From Nymphaea colorata (lineage: Eukaryota; Streptophyta; Magnoliopsida; Nymphaeales; Nymphaeaceae): a DNA stretch of 64,000 nt. Below the pieces are notes generated by a model. It was not told where the DNA came from and did no database searches. It worked only from the letters and a program-made list of their open reading frames with translations. Location: the NCBI RefSeq assembly GCF_008831285.2, contig NC_045141.1, forward strand, positions 19,526,848 through 19,590,847, in the 5' to 3' direction. Shown here piece after piece: positions 1 through 10,819 of the stretch. Each line of letters begins with the position of its first letter. The first letter of the stretch is position 1. The translations under genes were made by a program, and so were the position numbers.

Positions 1-521
1 ATATGAGAATGAGGTGCTCAGAATCTTCGGCAGCAAATACCGCACCAGAAGCTTCTAGGCAACCTCCTGACTACTTCTTGTGCCCCATTACACAGGTACG
101 GTTTGCTACGGCTCCTTTGTTTTATGTGCCATGAACTATAATATATGAAGCAGACGTTTCGGCTGTCGAGCTTGGTTCAGCTTGTGATCTATTCACGAAA
201 GCCCATTGAAAAAACAAGCCGAAAGTGAGCTCGTCGCGGAGAAGTTGATCACAAGATGTGATCAATGATGTGAACTATTACTCGTCTGGATGTGACATGA
301 CTACCAATGCCATTGACTCTTACCAATGAAAATTGCAGGATATAATGCGCGACCCACACATGGCAGCTGATGGCTATACCTACGAGAAAGAAGCAATACA
401 AGAATGGCTGAATGATGGGCATAGCACTTCTCCCATGACAAATCTGCCGCTTAGCCATTCCAACCTCACACTAAATCTTGCTCTTAGGTCTGCAGTCCGT
501 CAGTGGCATGACAGAGTGTGA
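1..521 (+). CDS. U-box domain protein, PUB33/PUB35 class, 3' end only (copy 1)
   Basis: Only the last two coding exons are in the window. Exon 1..95 is read from codon position 3 and ends in PDYFLCPITQ before a GT donor at 96. Exon 339..521 follows a TTGCAG acceptor, is in phase 0, and runs DIMRDPHMAADGYTYEKEAI to a TGA stop. Together they give a complete U-box, the RING-like E2-binding fold of plant E3 ligases: CPI, the DPH/ADGYTYE core and the closing ALRSAVRQW helix. The Ser/Gln-rich tail before it matches the kinase/U-box linker of copies 2 and 3. The kinase and USP parts must lie left of the window, so this copy's catalytic state is unknown. The U-box itself looks intact. Confidence 0.9.
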
Positions 522-2968
522 AGAAGACTGTTGTTCTTATTCTGTTCTGGGCAACTATGGTATCGCCATGTCTTTATTTTCTCTTTTCTCTTTCACATGT
601 ATATACATTTTTAGCCCTAAACAATAAAACAGTTAAGACAAACTATTGTTTGAAAAACAAATGATTGGGAACTCCGTTTCTGCTCAACTTCTCCAAGTGT
701 TGGCTCTTAAGCTTTTATGAGGTCCACTTCACAAACGGACTCCACCAACTCTCATCTCCTACCGGCCTTCATCCTGTCTGTTGACAACTTCTCCTACCGG
801 CCTTCATCCTGTCTGTTGTGACGACTCCCTCAGGATGTATATGTCAAATTTGAATGAAAAACGTTGAGGGCAACCATGGACTAGAGAAGACTCTTATTCT
901 TAGCAAAGCGAAGATGCCGAAGACTAAGTTTATTGCTATTATATTGAAACAACAAGCTGAAGTTGTACATTGAGAATAACTTTCTTTGATAAATTGTCGG
1001 CTATATATTGAGAATAATTTTTTCTTATGAATATATCGAAAATAACTTGAAAATCCAGCATTGACTTTGACCATGTGGCAGCATTCTGATCATTGAATTA
1101 TTCATATAAAAGTTTAGTTCCTGGCAAGAGCTAATCGAGACAACTCACAACTGGGTCTGTCTCTGCCGAGAAAGATAGATAGACCCAGTCAACCAAGGGA
1201 CTAAATTATCTCAAGAATGGGTTTGTGAGGAAATAATGCGGCACATCCATTGACAGTCTTAGCCCTGCTACTTGGTGTCTTCTCACAACGAGGGAGACCC
1301 ACTGACAGCTTAGCCCACCTACTTGGTTTCTTCTCATAATGAGGGACACCCACTTGGTGTCTTCTCATAATAAGGGACACCTACTGACAGTCTTAGCCTA
1401 CCACTTGGGATCTTTGCTTTGGCATGAAGCTTTCCTCATCGATGTTGTTAGGGATCAGTTTGAATCGAATTATTTCCTGAAAGTGAATCAAGAAACCGGC
1501 TGGATTAAACAAATTAGCATCATTTTTTTCCAATTGGCCGATTCTACTCGAATCGACAGAAAAACTGTGCATTGGATGAAGGTGCTGAAGTTGCTGATTT
1601 TCTGACTTCCAAAATTTCGTTACTGAATGTTTCTTACTTGTCCTCTTTCGAAATGATCAAACCTTATGCCATTATTCACTTCAACCCGTTTCTTTCATAT
1701 ATCTTGGAAAATCACTTTCTCAGTTTTCTTTTCGATTCAAAAGTAATCGCATTCTGTCAAATTTCCAAACCGTTGTGAGAAACGATTCAATCCAAAAACC
1801 AGTTTTAACAACATAAGATGGCATACTATTAGCAAAAAACAGATGAACTGATCGACAACGAAAGGTTACGAACTTTTCATGGTGAGAATTGAGTGACGTT
1901 TATCAGCAGTGCCAAAAGAAAAAGTTCTTTTCCCTCTTACCGCAGCAAGAAATTCTTCTGTTTCCATTTTCCGAAAGAAGACGGGCAATTCCGGTTCCAA
2001 CTTTCTCGTCACAAAGGATCAAATCCCGGAAGTCTGCAGATGCCTTGAACCCAGCTCAACGGCGGAACTTCCGCCAACTTGGGTTCGTCGGAGGAGGAGG
2101 AATATTCCAGGCTGGTCCCCAGCCTGCGAACACCTGGCGTTGACTCTGCAAGTCATAAACAAAAGGGAGATGGAAGGTCGCTCCAAGGTCAGTCCATGGA
2201 GGAAGAAGACCAACGCAAGTAATCACTTTTCGAATTTGGTTTTCAGTTGAAACACTCTTAATCCATGTAAATAAAGTAATGGAAAGAACAGAGGAAAGCC
2301 AACGAGAAAAATGTGGATATTCGAGGGAAGGAGTGGGATTTCATCTGCCAGTAGAAAAAAGTTCGGCGTCGTGCAAGTGAAGTTTGATCCTTGGTGAATG
2401 ATATAAGGTCCTGTTTGGATGGCTACCTCTTCGAGATTAGCCTGCGGTTTCGCTTGAAATATCCCGAATTCGGCGACCTGGGAGCCGAGGGTGCCCAGGG
2501 ATCATACTACTTACTAGGGGTTCGAACTTTGAAGTTCCCTGGAAATCGCAGTTTATTTCAAGGAAGAGTTTGGATTCCAGGGATTTTTCCTAGGTTGAGA
2601 ATTGTGGCGGGCAGAATCACGTTTCTTGATCTACATTTTAGGTAGAATTGAGCACATTTAAAAGCTCGATGTGCAGCGCTTCTGTGGTGCTCATGGTCTT
2701 GAACTAAACTTCCTCAGAAATCTTCTAACTTCCGGTGGGGTCATTTTCCCTCCAGCAGAAGAAACAAGAAGAGGCCGCTTCCTTGCTTCGCTTATTCGAG
2801 CGCGGGAACGGAACACGCTGCAGAATCGATGAGTTAGAAGATTGGGATCCCTGGAAAAGGCGGGAAAAGCCAGGAAAAGCAGGAGGCCGTTGTTCTTTCT
2901 GAGCGGGAAAGCAACAGAAGCGTGATTTTGCTGTGCTGCGGTTTGAAGGTACGCTGCGGGTCATTGTC
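522..2968. other. Intergenic stretch and 5' flank of U-box copy 2
   Basis: No gene is supported here. From about 866 the sequence is a diverged duplicate of 12548-14437. Shared blocks include the TAGCAAAGCGAAGATGCCGA stretch and the AAAGATAGATAGACCCAGTC stretch. Short ORFs at 1889-2250 have counterparts in the other copy, but their frames shift relative to each other, so they look like noncoding promoter or 5' UTR sequence. A short internal repeat of CTCCTACCGGCCTTCATCCT lies at 758-815. Confidence 0.6.
623..628 (+). terminator. Candidate polyadenylation signal of copy 1
   Basis: AATAAA about 100 bp after the stop codon of copy 1, in an A/T-rich stretch. The position suits a plant near-upstream element. 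This is a motif match only. Confidence 0.4.
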
Positions 2969-3670
2969 ATGCCAGAATCCGGTGGATTCTACGAACTGAT
3001 TGCGACGGAGGAGATAGCGGCTGGTCGGAGCAGGGAAGAAAGGGATGGGGAGGAGAGGCGAGCTGGTTCGCGGTTGCCATTGTCGAGGAAAGTGTATGTG
3101 GCAGTGGGGAGGAACATGAAGGAAGAGTGGAACAAACTTTTATGGAGCCTTGAGGCCTACCAAGGAGCGAAGGTGGCGATCCTTCACGTTCACCAGCCCT
3201 CGGAGATGGCTCCTGGCCCTTGTAATCTCTCTCTCTCTCTCTCTCTCTGTCGCTTTTTTTGCGGTTCCAAGGTCCATGGTTGCTATTCAAGAAAAAGGCA
3301 AAAGGAAAAGAAATTTCATAGGTTGGTCGTTGCCCAGGTAGGCGGTAGGCCAAATTTTTGAAAGAAAATCCTGTTTTTCTTTATTCTGGGTAGGGAGAAT
3401 CTCTGTTTCTAGGAGCTCGAATGGATTAACACGACAAGGGACTTCTTTGGTTTTTGCTACACGTATGTCTGTTCTGCTTAGAATCGCGGAAAAGGGGCAC
3501 TCCTTTTTCTATAAAACAAATCATGACTTCTGCACTTTTAGGAGAAACCCATTTCTTTTTACTGTTTCCCGTGGATGATTCTTTTATTATAAATAAGGAG
3601 GGCAAACACCAGCTTCTTTTGTCTTTTGAAGGGAGCATAATTTGCTATATTTTCTACCGCTTTTCATTAA

Positions 3671-3836
3671 GATTGCGTTTGATAGCATGAATTTTAAACA
3701 GATTCCATATTACGTATAAAACTATGGATTTAAGGCGGAATGAAGGGTGGTGTGATCTAAATCTGAAATTCTAATATCCTAGGATCTTAGATCACATCCC
3801 AGCGTATCTTAAATCTGCAGCGAATCAAACACAACC
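3671..3836. mobile_element. MITE-like element in intron 1 of copy 2
   Basis: A segment of about 166 bp has imperfect terminal inverted repeats. The left end is GATTGCGTTTGATA; the right end reads GGTTGTGTTTGATT on the other strand. TAA flanks both sides, as in the TAA/TTA target duplications of PIF/Harbinger (Tourist-like) MITEs. The matching intron of copy 3 lacks it, so it probably arrived after the duplication. The superfamily call is inference. Confidence 0.5.
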
Positions 3837-6340
3837 TAAAGATTGTCTCAAGTGGTACTTGCGAAAAAAAATGGAATAAGGTAAAAGTTTGTGTGCAAGA
3901 AAAATTTTACAAAAACATACTCCACGTTTGGTGGAACAAAAAAGAAAGAAAGAAAGAAAATGCTCAAGCTCGGTTTCCTTTCACTTAATCGCTTAGCTTG
4001 AGCTTTTGCTTTCATAAAATTTTCACTTAGGAAATTGAGGCAACCACACAGATTGTGCTCTGTTTTTGGTGCCCTTGACATTGTTATTGGTCCTCGCTTC
4101 CCAATGTTTTGTGGATTATTTTTGTTTCATTTCTTTTTTTCTTACGTAGTAATGCATACAAAGGCAGTCAAAATCAGAAATGGTTTATGTTGGCTGCATC
4201 CGAAACTATAACATTCCTGTCTAATCAAGTTTATTCGTTTAAATTATTATTGTTATTCTTCTTAGCTTTTTAAACTAGGTTTTGATCTAAAACAAAAGGG
4301 AAAAATTTACAGCTGGGGGATGGATGCGAGCTAGCAAGTTGAAGGCGTCCGAGTTAAAGGCGTTCAGAGAGCTGGAGCGACAGGAGATGATGCAAGCAAT
4401 TAATGGCTACTGGTGGTTCTGTGCCTCCAAAAAGGTTTCCATCTCTATCTTCTCTCAGTCGAAACGGTCAAAATGGTTTAGAATTTACAAAGTTTCATAT
4501 GTCTTTCAAAATGATATATTACTTGTCGTTTACTTCTTGTTCACATCCTTATGTTTACTTAGTATTTCTTGTGTACACAGATCCAATGTTAAATTGCATC
4601 TTAATGACAGAAAAGAGATTTATCCACCTGCTAGTGATTAGAGTTAATACCTTTTTAAATTAAATATGTTCAAGAATTTATTGCTATTGAACATCTTCAA
4701 TCTTAACCCACAAAAGCTTTTCACTTAATTCCAGCTTTCATTAGTGTAAAAAATGTAAAAGAACTAACATTTTCTGCCGATCTTCTGTTGGTGTTACAGG
4801 TAGAAGCAGACCATCTCATTATTGAATCCAAGAACGTCGGGAAAGGAATAGTGGAATTAGTTGCCCAACATGACATTGGGGAGCTTGTCATGGGGGCAGC
4901 TGCTGACAAAAGCTTCTCCAAGTATGCATCCTTCGTCCTCTTATCACTCTCTGCCTCTATCTTCATTTCATCCAATGTCAGCACTACTTTGAAAACATGA
5001 TGACCTTAACGTCATAAATTTTGAAAAAAAGAAACTGAGATCTTCGACAAACTCACTGCATTATTACAACCACAGCAGGCAATGTCACAAGATCTTTTAT
5101 ATACATCAGGTTAGTTGATCTTGTTCACTTTTCAAATATATAATTTGAACAATGATTTTAACAGTTGGAATAGTTGGATGCATGGTGGTTGTCATTGTCA
5201 CAGGCAAATTTCATAAGCGTGACAAGCCCATTCAGTTTAAGTATAGAGCTTAAAATAACAAAGATACACGCAGGAAGCTTTAATGGTGCTCCTAAGAGAG
5301 TTTAGTTTAAGCCTGAGCGAAATCCTTTGGAAGAAACTCATCTAAGTTTTTTGGGTAGCTGAGAGCTGCTTATCTGTTTGACAGGAAGATGAAGTCGCCC
5401 ATCTCAAAGAAGGCCATCTACGTGAACCAGCACGCCCTCCCCTCGTGCCGAATACGGTTCGTCTGCAAGGGCACCCACATCCGAACCCGCGAACCTTACG
5501 CGGCGATCTCCTCGCCCGCTGTCACGCCGAGCCCCACCCACTCCTCCCCCGGTCCCGATGGCGGCCGCCGGAGGTCATTCAGCGGCTGGTTTGGGTCCCC
5601 GCAGTTGAACTACACCAACTCGCCGTCACCGGAGGTTGCGGTCGGAAGGGCGGAAGAGGTGCCGAGGAGTCCTCTTAATGCCATGGGGACGACTTGGTCT
5701 TCAACGGAGGATGGGTCGTCGCGGCGGTCGTTGACGGCAGAGAGGACCGGCAGAGAAGAATGTCCGTCGTTGGAACCGGGTGTGGACGCTCCCGTAGCCG
5801 TTGATCGTTCATTCCCGCAGACCGAAGCAGCCGAAGAACAGGTATGGCGTGATCGCATACGCGTCTCCTCAACCTTAACGGGCTTCCCCGCAGAACGTAC
5901 CGTGATGAAAAATATCGTCGATAAATCATATTCTAAATTGCTTTTCAAATATCACTAATTCATGTGTTTTGTTTCAAAGTTTTATAAAAGACATGCAAAG
6001 GATTTTCATGAAGCTGGAAACTGAAAATGCAGGTGGATGAACTCCTTCATCTAGATGTTGGCCTATGAATCTAAATCCATGTTTGGAGCTGAACCAGTTT
6101 ATAAACAGTTATAATGTGACCTTGCAAACACAAGTGTTCTTACATGCAAAGAGATTAGCAGGAAACATATGATGCTTGCAATCTTCAACTAAATAAATGG
6201 AATAGCAGCAACCAATCTCATCCATTTTTCTACAACTGCACCTTTTCTCATGAAGAGGATAACGTGACACTAAAACCATGTCGGAGCTTTGGTTAATGCT
6301 TCAAAATAAGTCTTTTTATGAAATTAGTTTTGCTGCCTAA

Positions 6341-7875
6341 ACCTTCTAGGATCATTGTTAAGAGGCATCTCTCGTGGTTAATGGACGTCAAGGGCCCTCC
6401 TTTATACCACAACGAGGAGTTAGGTAAGGCTGCCCCCTATCCCCAGCCTTGTTCAATATTACAGTAGAAGGTTTAGCAGTCTTGATTAAAAGGGCGGTTG
6501 CAAGCAGGTTACTTAACCAGATCAATGTGAATGGTCTCTCATCTAATATTATTCAGTATACAGATAACTTGATCCTTTTTGGAGAAGCAACTCTCCAACA
6601 GATGATGGTAACATTGCTCATTATTCGTATCTTCTCTATGGCATTTGGTCTTGACATCAATGAAGGTAAAACGTCTATTACCTTGTTCCATGTCGATGCA
6701 TACACTAGGTTTATGGCTTCTCATATTTTTCAATGCCGAATTGTGGATCTACCTATCGAGTACTTGGGTCTTCCCCTTCAACTTCAAGCAATCAAGACAT
6801 CCTCTTGATTGCCAATAATAGATAATATTAATAATAGACTGGCCTCTTGGAAATCAAGATATTTGTCTCTAGCTGGCCGGGTAACTATGATCAAGCATGT
6901 GCTCTCCTCTTTGCCATCTTATTTTATATCGGTGCGCTCCTTACCTGTCAAGGTAGAAAGGGAGATCAATCGTATTCTCAAGAGATTTTTGTGGTGTGGG
7001 ACAAACCTGGAGAGGAAAAAACATCTTGTGGCTTGGGAATACGTTACTCAACCTTCTGCTCGTGGAGGTTTAGGAGTCCCAAATATCAGGAAGAGAAATA
7101 TTTCTCTTATATTAAAGTAGTGGGCGTTCATCCAAGACTCCAACTCTATTTGTGCGATGACCTTGCATCACAAATACAATTTGCATAGTCTCTCTTCTCT
7201 CCCCAATAGATGAAGAACATCTCATTTGATGAAGTCTTGGATATCTACCTTCACCAAGTTCAATTCAAAGACGGATTTTATAAAGCATTTTTCTTCATGT
7301 GCTAGAGATGGCGAAGGGTGTTTTTCTGTACATCATGCATATAGCTTGCTTCAATCTCCCGGGGTCAATTGGTTTCCCCATAATCTTCTTTGGGCTAGAG
7401 GTTCTACTAGACGATCCAAAACTCTTGCATGTCTCATTCTATTGGACCGCGTTCAGACTCAGAATAACCTCAAAAGGTCTGGTTTTCACCTTGCGAGTAG
7501 ATGCCCTCTATGTTGTTGTTCCGAAGAAACTACTACTCACCTGGTATGGTTTTGTCGAGTGTCTCAAGATCTTTATGCACTTACTTGGTCTATGCCCCCT
7601 ATCAAAGTCACAAACATATCTACAATTCAGGACTTGATCCATGAATCAACTTGAGTGAGGCACAAAAAGAAATGTCACACCATCTGGAGAATTTGGTTGT
7701 TTACGTTTTGGTGGGTCATTTGGAACTCTAGAAATGATATTATTTATAGAAATGCGGCGGTCTCAGTGGAACGCATGGCTTCCTCCATTTTGTATGACAT
7801 TTGGTTAATTTTCTGTAATAGTAAAATACTGGTACACTCAACCTCAACGAGAGTATAACTTTTTGTTGGGCTTAT
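6341..7875 (+). mobile_element. Degenerate L1-type LINE fragment (reverse transcriptase C-half and zf-RVT)
   Basis: One reading frame carries LINE reverse-transcriptase blocks in order: VNGRQGPSFIPQRGVR, a TAA, GCPLSPALFNI, QYTDNLILFGEA (the YADD site, now YTDN), PIEYLGLPLQ, LASWKSRYLSLAGRVTMIKH, and a zf-RVT-like block (LASRCPLCCCSEETTTHLVW) near 7486-7550. The frame never shifts but is broken by stops at 6425 (TAA), 6806 (TGA), 7118 (TAG), about 7210 (TGA) and 7652 (TGA). The endonuclease and N-terminal RT are absent and there is no poly(A) tail, so both ends are truncated. It lies in sense orientation in U-box copy 2, where copy 3 has exon 5. It is inactive. Confidence 0.88.
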
Positions 7876-7877
7876 GT

Positions 7878-7880
<3 letters not shown>

Positions 7881-7914
<34 letters not shown>
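7881..7914. repeat. (CT)n microsatellite at the LINE/exon 6 junction
   Basis: A pure CT run of about 34 bp abuts the remnant of exon 6. Copy 3 has a shorter pyrimidine tract here (CTTTCTCTTTCCCTCTCAG) that serves as the splice acceptor. In copy 2 the run ends in CTCTGG, so the AG is lost. Confidence 0.85.
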
Positions 7915-7916
<2 letters not shown>

Positions 7917-10338
7917 CGATGATAGCTGAGCATTTGTCCGTAAAAGAGCAAAGGTTGAGGAAAGAGGCAGCAGTGTCAAGAGAAAGACTTCAGCTGGAAA
8001 TGCTACGTGAGATGTCCGTCGAGAGAGCTTCGCTTGAGAGACGCATCACAGAAGTGGTGCATGAGTTGGAAGAGAAGAATCAAAAGTTGGACGACCTTCT
8101 GCACGCGTTGGATGAGATGGAGAGGGAAAAGATGGAGATGCAGCGGCAGATGGAAGATGCCATGGCCAAGGTTGAAGAGCTCAACATCCGGCAGGAGGAA
8201 TTTGGTGAAGCGTCTCGAATGGCGCACAGTTTCACGGAATTCTCTCTGGCAGAGCTGGTAGATGCTACCAACGGGTTTGACCCAGGATTGAAGATAGGGG
8301 AAGGAGGATTTGGCACAGTTTACAGAGGACGAATACGCTACACGACTGTTGCAATCAAGATGCTGAACTCTGAGAGCACGCAGGCCGGAGGTTCTGAATT
8401 CCATCAAGAGGTAACTTGCTCCTTATGATCATTTCTTGAGTAGGGAGTTCTTGTCCAAGATTTGTTCTTACACCAAATTGAAATAGATCACAGAACTGAG
8501 GGTGCATTGTGGCCCATATTTATGTTTGGCTATGCGGAGCTCAGAGAGCAAAACCTGATAGCTGAGTGAACTCTTCTCCTTCTTTCAAGAATGAGATGGA
8601 CCTAGCTGACCTGCTTGGCCATGGCTCTAGCCAACCAGGAGACCCTAAACCTTTCTTGATGAACCAGAGACACCTTTTTCTTTTAGTTTCTTTTTTTCAG
8701 AACAAATCTTCTTCTGCAGGTGAATGTTCTCAGTAGAGTGAGACATCCGCATCTTGTCACCTTTATTGGCGGATGCACTGAGGCGTGTGCACTTGTCTAC
8801 GAATACCTTCCGAATGGCAGCCTGGAAGACGGACTAAGCTGTAAGGACGGCACGCCCCCATTGACATGGCAAGCGCGAACTAGCATTGCAGCAGAAATCT
8901 GCTCTGCACTTCTCTTCCTCCATTCAGCTGGTGTGGTTCACGGCGACCTCAAGCCTGGAAACATCCTTCTAGATGCCAAACTTTCGGCCAAAATCGGTAA
9001 CTTTGGGATCTGCCATCTCCTCCCAGAGCAGGACTCAACAGTCGGCCTTTGCGTCGCCGCCAATCCCAATGGCGCATTCGCCTATTTGGACCCAGAGTTC
9101 CTTGCTACCGGCGAGCTTACACCTCTTTCCGATGTATACTCATTTGGGGTTATAATTCTGCAGTTGCTCACAGGGAGGTCACCATTATGGATAGCTAGGG
9201 ATGTCCAGAAGTTCGTATTTGCTGGGAATCTACAGGCACTCATTGATCCGGCAGCCGGTGATTGGCCATTTGTTCAGGCAGTTCAGCTGGCCAACCTTGG
9301 GCTGGAATGTTGCAACATGAGCTGCAGATGCCGGCCAGATCTGGAAACAGAAGTTTGGAGGGTTTTGGAGCCATTGAAGGGTTCACTAGCACCATCAACA
9401 CATTGCATGGTGACAAATTCTCGACAGCCTCCAGAATATTTCATCTGTCCCATATTCCAGGTTCGTTATTATTAGACATTACTCCATATTTTTGCAGACT
9501 ATAACCTTGAAGTCTTTTACCACGAACTGCTTGTCAAATTTATTTCATGTTGAAAATGCACTGGAGACTGGGTCATGAGCCCACTGTCTTCAGCTATTGC
9601 TCAGGACCTGGACAGGATCATCAGCCATATTTGTAATATTATACATATGTTCGCATAGTATTTTTGCTTGTCTTGTGAAGATTGTGAATAATGCAGGAAA
9701 CCATGCAAGATCCTCAAGTAGCGGCTGATGGTTTCACATATGAAGCAGAGGCATTACGGGGATGGCTGGACAGTGGCCACGACACTTCTCCAATGACGAA
9801 CTTGAAGCTTAGCCACCTCAACCTGACACCAAATCATGCTCTTCGCTCTGCAGTCCAAGAGTGGTGTAGGCACTGCTGATCAGGTCGGTTTAGGAAGTTG
9901 GGAACCAGAACACGCATTCACCTCCATGATTTCTGAATAGTCATTGAAGAAGGAGAAAAGCTATCCTTCTCTCTGTTACAAGGAAATTAAATTTGTTGAC
10001 ATTCCATGGGAAGTTGATTATGACTGGAAGATTCGATGGTGCATGAAATCGCTACAGGTCTTGTTTGCAAGATCCATTAATAGATGCACCGCGAATGCAG
10101 TTCAGCCACTACACGTGGTTGTGATCCCGTGCCCATTCTACTCTCTCAGGTCCAGATTGCTTGCAACCTGGTTGCACGAACTTCATGCAATTGCACTACA
10201 GAAATTACAGTCTGAAGATGTGAAAAGCTAACCGTATGGATGTAATCTTCATGGTCTGGAACATTTAATCTAAGCTCCTGGATCGCTTTACGGAGTTGAA
10301 ATTTTTGAAAAACTGGGTATTAAAATTTTTACAACCTG

Positions 10339-10344
10339 AATAAA
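10339..10344 (+). terminator. Candidate polyadenylation signal of copy 2
   Basis: AATAAA in the 3' flank, inside the ACCTGAATAAAGTGATTCAA block that is conserved downstream of copy 3. Confidence 0.35.
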
Positions 10345-10819
10345 GTGATTCAAGAATCTTTGGTTGCTAGGTTTTGGTCTATGATGTTGAAGTCCAATTA
10401 ATTAGTTTTTCCATAGAAGCTTTCAAAATTGACCTCTGAAGGTTTAATTTCATGAACTTTTTGCAAAACATCGTGACACCTGATCTGAGCTTGAATCCTC
10501 AATTCCTCGTCCATGGTCGCAGGTTGGAAACTGTTGTAACTTTCCAACAGAAAAACTGTATGTAACTTCGTGATCCAAGGGATAGGAACTTGTAGGTGTT
10601 GTCCACACTATGACAATGGTGGCAGTTTTTCCCTGTAACTTGTAGCCCATGAATGAGGTCAGCCAGCAAAAGGAAACAGTTCGTCATTGACCTTCACAAC
10701 CTGCGACAGAGTCATGTTTCTCTTTGTTTTTTGATTTATAGTGGTTGTAGAGTGTTTATCGTTCCTACTATGCATAAGCATCGATCTGACACGACACAGC
10801 AAATTCCTATATTACCTTT

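Larger units (their letters stand above)
2969..9879 (+). pseudogene. USP/kinase/U-box protein, PUB33/PUB35 class (copy 2), probable pseudogene
   Basis: Recognisable exons are 2969..3221, 4313..4434, 4800..4921, 5385..5841, 7916..8410, 8720..9460 and 9697..9879. Each keeps an open frame and compatible phases. They encode a USP domain (KVYVAVGRN, ILHVHQP, LVMGAAADK, FVCKGTHIRTRE), a Ser/Pro linker, a shortened coiled coil, a kinase (GEGGFGTVYRG, VAIK, HGDLKPGN) and a U-box. Four faults separate it from copy 3. The 47-codon exon 5 is absent and a LINE fragment sits in its place. The exon 6 acceptor CAG is CTG. About 14 codons are missing in frame from exon 6. The kinase DFG is NFG. Skipping from exon 4 to exon 8720..9460 would keep the frame but lose the Lys of VAIK. 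A truncated transcript is still possible. The ATG at 2969 is the first in frame and matches copy 3. Confidence 0.85.
866..10800. repeat. Tandem duplication, unit A (contains U-box copy 2)
   Basis: Unit A matches unit B (12548 to about 21150) in the same order: 5' flank, all U-box gene exons and introns, and about 900 bp of 3' flank. Homology starts near 866/12548 and fades just after the shared TTACCTTTGTA near 10813/21163. The start-to-start spacing is about 11.7 kb. Differences between the units include a MITE-like insertion in intron 1 (3671-3836), the LINE fragment (6341-7875) and a 1.7-kb tail (10820-12547) that has no partner after unit B. Boundaries are by eye. Confidence 0.8.

Noticed and set aside
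1889-2250. ORFs upstream of copy 2 with partial similarity to ORFs at 13239-13697
   Set aside because: They lie in duplicated flank; frames shift between the two copies and there is no domain, so noncoding promoter/UTR sequence is the simpler reading.
7226-7654. Treating the zf-RVT part as a separate host gene
   Set aside because: It is in the same frame as the upstream reverse-transcriptase blocks and is separated only by single stop codons.
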